NCBI GenBank assembly: GCA_023846275.1
Contig: JAIUJO010000619.1
Span: 361,001 to 425,000, forward strand
From: Vanilla planifolia
Taxonomy: Eukaryota > Streptophyta > Magnoliopsida > Asparagales > Orchidaceae
Reading direction: 5' to 3'
Length of the DNA: 64,000 nucleotides
A program made the translations under genes and the position numbers. Below are positions 1 through 10,788 of this stretch, piece by piece (the first letter of the stretch is position 1; each line of letters starts with the position of its first letter). The notes under the pieces were generated by a model. The model was given only the letters and a program-made list of their open reading frames with translations. It was not told the origin of the DNA and did no database searches.

Positions 1-698
1 TAGCCTAGCCTAGCTTGCTTAGGTTTGCCTAGCTTAGCCAAAACGAGCTTTACTTTACTCTACTTTAGCCTACCCTAGCCTAACCTAACTCAGCATTTCC
101 TTACATAACATAACCTAGCCAAGCCTAATCTTGCTCTTCTCTACTCAACTATACTCTAGTCTACTCTACTCTAGCCTAGACTAACTTAACTCTACTCTAC
201 TCTACTCTACTCTATCCTACTCTACTCCACTCTATTCTACTCTGCTCTACTGTGCTCAACTCTACTCTACTTTGCTCATCTCTACTAAGCAATTCTCTGC
301 ACATCTTTGCTCTATTCCACTCTGTTTTGCACTGCTCTAATTTACTCTACTCTACCTTATCCTACCTTACCCTACCCTATCCTAACCATTTTTATACTAC
401 TCTACTCTATTCTACTCTACTCTAATCTACTATAGCATACCCTAGCCTAGCAGAGCCTAGCCTTTCCTAGCCTTACTTACCCTAGCCTAGCCTAACATAA
501 CTTAGCTCTACTCCACTCCACTCTTCTCTATTCTAACCTATCCTACTCTGCTTTACTCTACTCTATTTTACTCTACTCTACTCTACTTTACTCTACTCTA
601 TTCTGACTTAAACAAGCCTAGCCCAACATACCTCTGATCTACTCTACAACTACTCTATTCTACTATACTCTAGCCTAGCCTAGCTTAGGGTAGCCTAA

Positions 699-1230
699 CC
701 AAGCTCTACTCTGGTCTACTCTACTCTACTCTGCTTTGCTTTGCTCTGCTCTGATCTACTCTTCTCTACTCTGCTTTACATTGCTCTACTCTACTCTGCT
801 CTATATTGCTCTGCTCTGTTTTGCTCTGCTATACTCTTCTTTACTCTGCTATGTTTTACTCTACTCTACTCTAGCCTAATTTAGCATAGCCTAGCCTAGC
901 CTAACATAGCTCTACTCTACTCTACTTTACTATACTCTACTTTAGCCTAACCCAGCATAGTGTAGCCTAACCTAGCTCTGCTCTGGTCTGCTCTGCTTTG
1001 CTTTGCTCTGCTCTGATCTTCTCTACTCTACTTTGGTTTGCACTGCTCTGCTCTACTCAACTCTATTTTTCTCAGCTCTACTTTGCTCTGCTCTACTCTT
1101 CTCTACTCTGTTGCATTTTACTCTACTCCACTCCACTCTACTCTAGCCTAGTTTAGCATAGCATAGCCTAACATACCTCTACTCTATTGTACTCTACATT
1201 ACTCTACTCAACTCTATTCTACTCCAACCT
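699..1230 (+). repeat. Local higher-order repeat, two copies of about 265 bp
   Basis: Two successive segments (about 699-960 and 961-1230) carry the same order of variant pentamers: a TCTGG variant, a CTGCTTTGCTTTGCTCTGC stretch, CTCTGATCT, a TCTGC-rich run, an ATGTTTTACT or TTGCATTTTACT block, then TTAGCATAGC and CCTAACATA. The landmark GATCT is 262 bp apart and TTAGCATAGC 272 bp apart. This shows that the degenerate array also evolves by amplifying units much longer than 5 bp. Confidence 0.7.
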
Positions 1231-1389
1231 AGCCTAACCTAGCTCTACTCTACTCTACTCTACTATACTCTACTATAATCTACTCTACTCTGCTCTATAT
1301 TAATATATCCTACTCTACACTACTCTACTCTACTATTTATTTTGCTCTACTCTACTCTACTCTATTCTACTCTAACCTAGCCTAGCCTA

Positions 1390-1740
1390 ACATAGTCTTG
1401 CCTAGCCTAGCCCTCTACTACACCACTCTACTATACATTACTTTATTATACTTTAGCCTAGCTTAGCTTAGCCAAACGTAGCCTAGCCTAGCATTACTCT
1501 ACTCCACTCTACTTTACTCAATTTTATTCTACTTTATTATACTCTATTCTACTCTACCCTAGCTTACCCAACCCTAATCTATTCTACTCCACTTTATTAT
1601 ATTTTACTCTACTCTACTCTACTATAACCTAACTTGGCCTAACATAGACTAGCCTAGCCTAGCCCTCTACTACTCTATTTTACTCTATTTTTCTCTATTA
1701 TACTCTAGCCTAGCTTAGACTAACTTAACCTAGAACTAGT
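1390..1740 (+). repeat. Dispersed satellite segment, copy 1 (partner at 14836-15190)
   Basis: The segment contains two landmarks of the form TAGCCTAGCCCTCTACTAC, followed by an ATTATACT..TTAGCCTAGCTTAG element. The landmarks begin near 1409 and 1661. The same pair, in the same order and at nearly the same spacing, occurs near 14855 and 15121, an offset of 13446-13460 bp. Similarity fades outside this roughly 350-bp core. It is best read as a segmental duplication inside the satellite. Confidence 0.65.
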
Positions 1741-4700
1741 TTTTACTCTACTTTACCCCATTCTACACTACATTACTCTACTATACTATACTTTATTGTA
1801 TTATATTATGCTCTACTCTACTCTACTCTTATCTACTCTACTGAACTATACTCAACTCTACTCTACTCTACTCTACTTTATTTTACTCTATTATACTTTA
1901 CTCTACTCTATACTATTATACTATTCTCTACTCTGGCCTAGCTTAGCAAAGGCCTTGTTAGCTCAACCTAGCCATTATTAGCCTAGCCAAGCTTAGCCCT
2001 ACTCTACTCTACTCTTCTCTACTCCATTCTACTATACCCTACCTTACCCTATAATACCCTACCTTATCTTGGCATACTCTACCTAATCTTATCATACGTT
2101 ATACCTTATCCTACCCTACACTATGTTATGATATGGTACTCCACACTACTCTACTCTACTTTATTCTACTCTACTCTTCTCTACTCTACTCTATTCTACT
2201 CTAGCCTTCTCTACACTACTCTACTCTACCCTTCTCTTCTCTTCTCTAATCTAATTTAATCTACTCTACTCTACTCTAATCTAATATAAACTAACCTTAC
2301 TCTACCCTACTACACTCTAGCCTAGGCTTACATAGTGTAGCCAAGCAAATCCTGTGCTACTCGACTTAACACTACTTCACTTTATTATGCTCTAGCCTAG
2401 CTTTGCTTAGTACTACTCTACACTGCCTTTCTCTGCTCTACTCTTCCCTACTCTTTCCTGCTCTGCTCTACTCTACTCTTCTCTCCTCTACTCTAACTAA
2501 GCTTTGCCTAGCCTAGCCTAGCTTAGCCTAACCAAACCTAACCTAACCTAGCCTAGCCCTACTGTACTCTACTATAGTCTACTTTATGCTACTCTACTCT
2601 ACTCTAATCTAGTCAAGCATCACCTAGCTTACCCCAACCTAGCCTATCAGAACTCTACTCTACTCTACTCTACACTGCCTTACAATACCCTCATATACCT
2701 TACCCCACCCTACCCTACTATACCATATCCTACCATACTCTACCTTACTCTACTCTACTATACTTTACTCTTTTCTATTCAAACCAACCCTAGCCTAGCT
2801 TAACCTAGTCTAAACTAACCTAACTCTACTCTAGTCAATTCTACTTTACTCCATTATACTCTACTCTACTCTACTCTATCTTAGCAAGGCCTAGCCTAAG
2901 CTTTTCTACCCTTATGTAGTCTAGCCTAACCTAAAATAGCTCTACTCAATCTTACTTTATTCTACTCTATTATACTCTACTCTACTCTATTCTACTCTCC
3001 TCTACTCTACTCTACTTTACTCTACTCTACTCTATTATACTATACTCCATACTACTCTATGGTACTCTACTCTATTCTATTCTAGCCTAACCTAACCTAG
3101 CTCTATTCTACTATACTCTACTCAACTTTATTCTACTTTACTCTATTCTATTCTACTTTACTTTACTTTACTGCACTACTCTAATCTAATCTACTCTACT
3201 CTACTCTACACTACTTTACCCTACTCTACTTTACTCATCTTTACTCTATTCTATTATACTCTACTCTATTCTACTTTAATCTACTATATAATATTATATT
3301 ATATTACCCTCTATCTTAGCTTCACCAAACTTTAATCTACTCTACTTTACCCTACTCTACCCTACCCTACTATACCATACCATATCTTATGATTCTTTAC
3401 TCTACTCTCTTCTCTTCTTCTCAACTCCCCTCTCTTTTGTTCTGCTATACTCTACTCTACTCTCCTCAGCTCTTCTTTTCCTTACTATACTCTACTCAAC
3501 TCTACAGTGCTTTTCTCAGCTTCGCTCTCCTATGCACTACTTTGCTTTACTCTACCCACCCTACCCTACCTAACTCTGCCCTACCTTATCCTACTTTACC
3601 CTATCCTATTCTTCTTTACTCTATTCTACTCAACTCTACTCTACGCTACTCCACTTTACTCTACCTTCGTGTACTCTACTCTCCTTTATTCTACTATACT
3701 CCTCTCTACTCTATTCTCCTCTAGCTTAGCCTAATCGTGCCTAGCCAGACCTTACTCTACTCAGCTCTACTCTACTCCACTCTACTACTACACCGCTCTA
3801 CCCAACCCAACCCCATCCTACCCAACCCTACCCTACCTTACCCTACCTTATGCTATGTTACTCTACACTATTGTAATCTATTATACTCTCCTCTCCTCTC
3901 CTCCCATCTACTCTGCACTGCTCTACACTTTTCTACTCTGCTCTGCACTATTTTGCACTTCGCTACTCTACTCTATCCAACCCTACCTTACCTTATCTTA
4001 TCCTACTCTGCTCTATACTACTCTACTCTACTCTAGCTTGACAACCTTAGCCTAGCCTTCCTTAGCCTTACCTATCTTCGCCTAACCAATCGTAGCCTAA
4101 CCTTACTCTACTCAACTCTACTCTACACTACTCTAGCCTAACGTAGCCAAAGATTGCCTAGATTAACTTAACCTTATGCTACTCTACATTAATTCACTCT
4201 ATTATACTATTCCTTAGCTTAACCTAGCCTAGCACTACTCTACTCTACTCTACTTTACTCATCTATACTATTCTCTACTCTATTCTAATCTAATCTATTC
4301 TACTTTTCTCTGACCTATCTTAACTTAGCCTAACTTAGCTTAGCTTACCCCTTCCAAACCTAGCATAGCCTTACTCTACTCTACTTTTCCATACTCTACT
4401 CTAACCTAACTTAGGTTTAATTTATTCTTCTCTACTCTACTTTGCTCTATTATGCTCTAACCTAACCTAGCCTTGTCTAATACTACTCTACTCTACTCTA
4501 CTATGCTTTACCTTACTCTGTTATGCTTTGCTTTTCTCTATATTTCTCTACTCAACTCTACTTTGATCTGCTCTACTCTACTCTACTTTGCTATACTCTT
4601 CTCTGCTCTGCTCTGCTCCACTCTACTCCGCTCCACTCCTCTCTTCTCTACTCTATTCTGCTCTCTTTACTCTGCTCTACTCTACTCTACTCTACTCTAC

Positions 4701-4871
4701 TCTATAATAACCCACTCTAACCTAGCCTAACTTAGCTTAGCTTAGCCTAGCCTAACTTAACCTAGCCTAACTTAACATAACCAAGCCTAACCTAGCCTTA
4801 CTCTACTCTACTCTACTCCACTCTACTTTATTCCTATCTAGCCTCACATAGCCTAACGTAACCTTATTCTA

Positions 4872-5023
4872 CTCTACTTTGCCCTTCTCTACTTTAGCCT
4901 AGGCTAGCTTAGCCTAACTTAGCATTATTTTATTCTAATTTACTCAGCTCTACTTTGCCCTTCTCTACTTTAGCCTAGGCTAGCTTAGCCTAACTTAGAA
5001 TTATTTTATTCTAATTTACTCAG
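4872..5023 (+). repeat. Near-perfect 76-bp tandem duplication
   Basis: Bases 4872-4947 and 4948-5023 match with a single visible difference (GCATTATT against GAATTATT), and a third unit begins at 5024 before diverging. The unit includes TTTAGCCTAGGCTAGC and TATTCTAATTTACTCAGC. At 76 bp the unit is one base more than a multiple of five, so the duplication shifts the pentamer phase. Its high identity beside very degenerate pentamers suggests a recent event. Confidence 0.92.
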
Positions 5024-5526
5024 CTCTACTTTGCTTTACTCAATTCTATTGTACTCTACTCTACTTTAGCCTACCCTTGCCAAGCTTAGCCTAGCCTAGC
5101 CTTGCCTAACCTAGCCTAGCCTAGCCTTGCTCTACTTTACTCTACTATACTCTATTATACTCTTCTTTACTCTACTATAATCTAATCTACTCTAATCTAC
5201 TCTATGCTACCCTAGCCTAGCTTAGCCTAACCTACCCTAGCTTAGCCATAGTCTACTCTACTCTACTCTAACCTTCTCTACTATACTTTACTCTAGCCTA
5301 GCTTAGTTAAACATAGCATAGCTTAGCCAAGCTTAGCCTATGTCACTCTACTCAACTCTACTTCGCTCTATTATACTCTGGCCTACCTAGCACTACTTTA
5401 CTCTGTTCTACTCTACTTTGCTTTGCTCTACTCTACTTCACTCTACTATATTCTACTCTACTCTCCTCTGCTCTACTCTACTTTGCTCTACTCTACTCTG
5501 CTTTGCTCTACTCTACTCTAGTTTAC

Positions 5527-8500
5527 TGTTATGTTTCTTAATCTTGGAGCGTCTCATACTTCCTATGATCATTAGTATCGCAAACATGAATTTTAATCAA
5601 AAAATGATTTAATTTAAAAAGTAATACCTTTTAAAGATAAAATTTTTTAAAATTTTTTAAAACTATATTTTAATCCAAAAATAAAAATCATAATGTTTAT
5701 TTGTTAACTACATTTAATTTTAATCATGATTTCTTTCAACTATTGCAAAAAAAAATTAATTTATTATACAAATCAACAAAAAGACTCTTAAGATATTACT
5801 TTGTATATAATGTATAAGTTTAACAAATTAATAAGTATTTTTTAAAATAAACAAAAATATATGTCATAAAAAGTATTTTTATTCAAATTTATAAAAAATT
5901 TTTAATTTTTTCATAATTAGAAATTTCTAGAAAATCTATTTCAAGTAATTTTATATAAAAGTGTTAAGTATAAAACCTTTATTTTAATAATTCCTATATC
6001 CTCCAAAAATCAATTTTATTAAAATAATAATTAAATTTTGCTATGTATCATTTTTTAAAATAAGAAAAGTTTTAAAAATAACATTTGTGTTTTTATTCAT
6101 TAAAAAAAAATTATTATAAAAAAGTTTATCACTGAATATCTTTTATTAGATGATTGTATAAAACATAATAACTTTTATGTAATATATGTTTGAGTTAATT
6201 TAAAATATACATTTAGTTTTTTTGTATTAAAAATATTTTATTTTGAAAATTTTTACCTATCACTTTCTTAAAGAAAAGAAAAATTTTTAGTCTTTTATTA
6301 GATTTTTTATTGCTGAGAGAAAAGATTCAAAAAAATCTAAAAAATTATTTAATCTATAAAAAATATAAAAAATATTTTGTGAATGTTTTTTTTAATAATT
6401 TTAAAATCTATGACTATGTGATGTAGATATTGTCATTTAAGTTTATTCTTAAAGATAATTTTGAATGAAAAATTTATTAATAAATAGTAGTTTTAAAATA
6501 TATTTTTAAAATTGCTATAAAAAGTTTATATATTTAATAAATTTATTGTGCATAGTGACTTCATAAAATAGTTATATTTTAAAATGAATAAAATAGTATT
6601 TACTTTTTAAGAAAAAATCCCTTTCTTTCATTATTTTTTAAGGATAAAATCATTATTTATTTTGGTCAAACTATGTTTTAATTTTTTAATTAAAAAAACT
6701 TAACAATGTGCTTATAAAAGTGTATAATTAGACTTTTAAAATTATTTTTAATGTGATAAATATCATCTTAAATTGTGATTAAACAATTGGAATATTTTAA
6801 TAAATCAAAGTATTTTTAGACTAAAAAATAAGAATTAAATTTTCTATTTTAATCTATTACCTATCTTCTTATAATATAAATATACTTTATATAAAGTAAA
6901 ATGAGGTCTATTAGATCATAGAAATATAAAGTGATGATACTGATTATTTATATTTTTATCCTTTTAGTTTAAGGTGACTAAGTTATAATAATATTAGGCA
7001 TATTTTAATTTTATAGTTAGAATTATGATCTTTAGTTGCTTATTTATTTATACGTTATGTTATTATTGTTTTCTTTTGTTTTTATATTAATGACTTGTTT
7101 GAAGTTTATTCTTTATGTTTTAGGAGCATAAAGTTTCAAGATATTATAATTTTATCTATAATGTTTTGTAACAATCATTAAAAATATTCAAACTAAAATA
7201 AAATTATAATCCAAAAGAACATTATATATACCAACTTTAAAATTTCTCCAAAATATATATCATTATTATTAGTTAATTCATATTTTTTAAAAAAATATGT
7301 AAAATTATCATACAAAAAAAATATTATCACTATTTATAATTTTTTGTTTTAAATTCAAATATTAAAATATTAATTTATATATTAAAATTTTTAAAAATTA
7401 AATATTATTTTGTATATAATAAATTTAATATATTCATATAATACTTATGTTTTAAATCAAATAAAAATTAAAAGTTTTTACTATGAGTAATGAATATAAA
7501 TTACTTTCTAGCAACTAAATTTTTTTTTAGTAAGCATGAATTACTAACATGAAAAACAAGAAGGAGAAATCATTTTAATGATCAAATTTACCTACTTTAA
7601 TTTTGTTATTTTCCATGAACTAGTAAAATTTACCAATAATATTATATATTTATTTATAAATTTTATTTAAATATGATTATATCTACAAAATGTTAAGCAA
7701 AAAAATAGATTTGAAAATTCAATTATTCCAGATTTAATACTTCAAAAATAAACAAAAACACTCTAAACAAATAATCTACTTATTTGTCTATTTGTTTGAC
7801 AATGTGACAATATTTATTCTAGGTAAAACAATATAAAACAAATTATGTAGATGTCAAAAACTAAGAAAACTTATCCATTAACCATCATTGAATTTTTCTC
7901 AAATTTCATATTTTTGATGGTGAATATTTTTGTGAAAGTTGCATAAATTGTATCACATGAAAAAAAAAATATAAAATAATTAATGCTTTAGAATTTGCAC
8001 ATTTTAAATAATTATTAACAAACTATGAGACAATTTTTCTATTTGTCTCACATAATGAAAAAGTTTTTACCATGGGTGCAAATGCATAAAAAATTGACAA
8101 ATATCAAAATAGAGCAAAAATCATGAGCTAACCATAATTTCATAAAAGGCTATAATTTGGAAGGCTACTAATTTTGTGGCTATTCCATAAAACATATTAT
8201 GCAAAAAACAATCAAGTAATAAACAACATGAAATGTGCAAACTATTTTTAGTAATAAATGATAAATAATAACCCAATGAAACTATTAGGAATATTTGTCT
8301 AATTTTTTTATTTTAAATATTTTGAAATTCTTTACAAAATAATTTTTAAATTTTTTTATCAATGCACTATCATAAAAAATAAAATCAAATCAAACATTGA
8401 AATATTTAATTTTTTAAAAGGTTTATCATTACTATTAGTAAAATTATATTCATTAACTTTATTTTTTTAAATATAAAGATTAATTTACTTCTTAAATAAT

Positions 8501-8839
8501 AAAATAATCTAATGGTTTTAAAAAAGTATAGAATCTAAGTGTGATTTAATAAATAATTATATAAAACTAAGACATATTGTGCTTATTTTAATAGATAATA
8601 GTTTATATTAAACTTTTAATTTTTTTATTTTCAAAAAACTTTTATTTATATTTATTAGTTTTATTTTAAATTATAAAATAAAAGACAAAATATTAATTTA
8701 TATAATAAAAATAACAAAACAAAATATTATTTTTTATATCAACAACATAATATATTTGATTACTCATACTAAAAAAAGTCAAATTAATGTTTTTTACGTG
8801 AGTGTTATTCAAGGTGTAATTTGTTACCTATTTATGTGT
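5527..8839. other. A+T-rich, ORF-free island inside the satellite
   Basis: The pentamer pattern stops at about 5526. It is replaced for 3.3 kb by very A+T-rich single-copy-looking DNA with many short A and T runs. No open frame of useful length, tRNA, transposase or LTR motif was recognised. Its right edge merges with a sequence (8840-8940) that is copied as an arm of the palindrome at 9390-9653. The left edge has no clear matching inverted end. It could be an old unrecognised transposon remnant, an inserted intergenic or organellar fragment, or a native spacer of the array. The sequence alone does not decide between these. Confidence 0.75.
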
Positions 8840-8940
8840 ATGTATATATATATAAATGTATCATAGGTTAAACATAAAGATTAATATTATAAATATAATA
8901 TTTAAAATTATATATTATAAGAATATTATTTATTTTCAAA
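8840..8940 (+). repeat. AT-rich arm sequence at the right edge of the A+T island
   Basis: Starting in a short TATATA tract, this stretch reads ATGTATCATAGGTTAAACAT, then AAGATTAATATTATAAATA, and ends in TATTTATTTTCAAAACC. It matches the right arm of the palindrome (about 9575-9680) with a modest number of substitutions and is followed, as there, by a CCAAA/CCGAA array. It is therefore one of three related copies of the arm: this one, plus the two inverted arms of the palindrome. Confidence 0.8.
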
Positions 8941-9118
8941 ACCTAACCAAGCCAAGACAAACAAAACCGAAACAAACCGACCAAACCAAACCAAACCAAA
9001 CCAAATCAAACCAAACCAGACCAAACCAAACCAAACCGAACTGAACTGAACCAAACCGAAACAAATCGAACCAAACCGAAACAAAACGGTCCTAACCGAA
9101 CTGAACCGAATAGAACGG
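8941..9118 (+). repeat. CCAAA/CCGAA pentamer array 1
   Basis: Purine-rich pentamers CCAAA, CCGAA and CTGAA replace the pyrimidine-rich dialects for about 180 bp. The 5-bp spacing makes all frames open on both strands (Pro-Asn-Gln-Thr-Lys type on +, Phe-Gly-Leu-Val-Trp type on -), which explains the open frames seen here. The array starts at the AT-rich arm and ends at CCCCACCCAACCTTACC. Confidence 0.92.
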
Positions 9119-9389
9119 AACCCCACCCAACCTTACCGTACCTTATCTTGCCCTACATACCCTACCCTACCCTACCTTATGCTACTCTACTTTATTCTAC
9201 TCTAACCTATCTAACCAAGCTTAGCCTAACCTAACCTAGCTCTACTCTACTATGCTCAACTCTACTTTACTATGCTCTACTATCCTCTACTCTATCCTAC
9301 CATACCCTACTAGCCAAACTTAGCTCTACTCCCCTATACTCAACTCTACTTTACTATACTCTACTATACTACTGTACTCTGCTCTACTT

Positions 9390-9653
<264 letters not shown>

Positions 9654-9679
9654 AAAATATTATTTATTTTTAAAACGTT

Positions 9680-9850
9680 ACCAAACGAAGACAAACCAAA
9701 CCAAAGCAAACCAATCCGAACTGAACCAAACCAAAGCAAATCGAACCAGACCGAACGGAACCGAACCAAACCGATTCACACCAAACCAAACCAAATCGAA
9801 CCGAATCAAACCGAAACGATCCGAACCGAACTGAATCGAATAGAATCAAA
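9680..9850 (+). repeat. CCAAA/CCGAA pentamer array 2
   Basis: This is the counterpart of array 1 in the second copy of the 735-bp module. It begins after AAAACGTTACCAAACGAAG and ends at GAATAGAATCAAAGCCCACCC. Pentamers CCAAA, CCGAA and CTGAA alternate irregularly. Confidence 0.92.
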
Positions 9851-10232
9851 GCCCACCCAACCTTACCCTACCCTATCTTGCCCAACATAACCTATCCTAC
9901 CCTTCGTTATGCTACTCTGCTCTATTCTACTCTAACCTATCCTAGCCTACTCTAGCCTAGCCTTGCTTAGCCTAACCTAGCCAAGCGTAACCTAGCTCTA
10001 CTCAGTTATGCTCAAATCTACTTTACTATACTCTACTATACTATACTTTGCTCTACTCTACCCTACCCTACCCTACTAGCCTAACCTAGCTCTACTCTGC
10101 TATGTGCAACTCTACTTTACTTACTCTACTATTCTCTACTCTGCTCTACTCTACCCTACCCTACCCTAACATACCCTCCATTACTTTACCCTACCCTGTC
10201 CTACCATACCATTCCCCACTATACTCTACTCT

Positions 10233-10374
10233 ATCGAACCGAACCAAACTAAACCAAACCAAACCAAACCAAACAAAAAAGAATTGAAATGAACCGAATC
10301 GAATCGAACCGAACCAAACCAAACAAAACCGAACTGATCAAAACTCAACTGAACTGAACTGAACTGAATCGAAC
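10233..10374 (+). repeat. CCAAA/CCGAA pentamer array 3
   Basis: The array starts with TATCGAACCGAACC directly after a TCTAC block and ends GAATCGAACACTACCC, going over into CCTAC. It contains ACCGAACTGATCAAAACT, closely matched by ACCGAACTGATCAGAACT in the array at 25472-25688. That match supports a one-to-one correspondence of these two arrays across the Tekay insertion. Confidence 0.9.
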
Positions 10375-10629
10375 ACTACCCTACCCTACCCTATGCTACC
10401 CCACAAATCGTACCCTACCCTATGCTACTCTACTCTACTCTACTCTTGCCTACCATAGCCTAGTGTAGCCTAGCCTACCATAGCCTAGGCTTACTTAGCC
10501 TAACTTAGCCTAACCTAACCTACTCTACTCTACTCTGCTCTACTCAACTCAACTCTACTCCACCTTACTTTATTTTATTATACCCTACCCTATCCTACCT
10601 TACCCTACCCCATGCCACTGTACACCCTA

Positions 10630-10788
10630 TCGAACAGAACCGAGCCGAACCGAACCAATGGAATCGAACTAAAACAATCTGAACCAAAACGAAATGAGCC
10701 GAACTGAACCAAAACGAGTGGAACCTAAAAGAACTAAACATAAACGATCCCATCTTAATCGAACAGAACCGAATCGAATTGTAATGAT
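10630..10788 (+). repeat. CCAAA/CCGAA pentamer array 4
   Basis: It begins TATCGAACAGAACCGAGCC after CCATGCCACTGTAC and ends near GAATTGTAATGATCCC. The entry landmark (ATGC.ACTGTAC followed by TAT.GAAC) is shared with the arrays at 25472 and 26031. This array is more diverged than the others, with CTAAA and CATAAA variants. Confidence 0.88.

Larger units (their letters stand above)
1..5526 (+). repeat. Pentamer satellite block A (TCTAC and CCTAG/CCTAA dialects)
   Basis: The stretch has a 5-bp period throughout. Runs of TCTAC (with TCTGC, TTTAC and TCAAC variants) alternate every 50-150 bp with short runs of CCTAG, CCTAA and CTTAG. The border from the first dialect to the second is usually graded (TCTAC, TCTAG, CCTAG). 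The border back is often CCTAGC followed by TCTAC, which shifts the phase by one base. Small patches of CCTAC occur near 2030-2110, 2680-2750, 3345-3380, 3550-3610, 3785-3860 and 3975-4010. Open frames here encode only Leu-Leu-Tyr-Ser-Thr repeats and are by-products of the period. No gene, RNA or transposon was seen. This is degenerate satellite DNA of unknown family. Confidence 0.9.

Noticed and set aside
1796-5612. Open frames encoding Leu-Leu-Tyr-Ser-Thr repeats (and similar ones at 10-16 kb, 27-29 kb, and on the - strand from 31 to 64 kb)
   Set aside because: Fifteen bases of TCTAC repeat read Ser-Thr-Leu-Leu-Tyr in every frame, so the strand is open by arithmetic alone. No domain, codon bias or conserved start is present.
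5527-5640. Possible inverted partner of the 8840-8940 arm at the left edge of the A+T island
   Set aside because: Only short weak similarity (CCTATGAT followed by AT-rich bases) could be seen, not enough for a terminal inverted repeat.
8926-9126. Phe-Gly-Leu-Val-Trp and Pro-Asn-Gln-Thr-Lys repeat frames in the CCAAA arrays (also 10102-10287, 10694-10909, 25410-25697)
   Set aside because: By-products of the CCAAA/TTTGG period; both strands are open in all frames.
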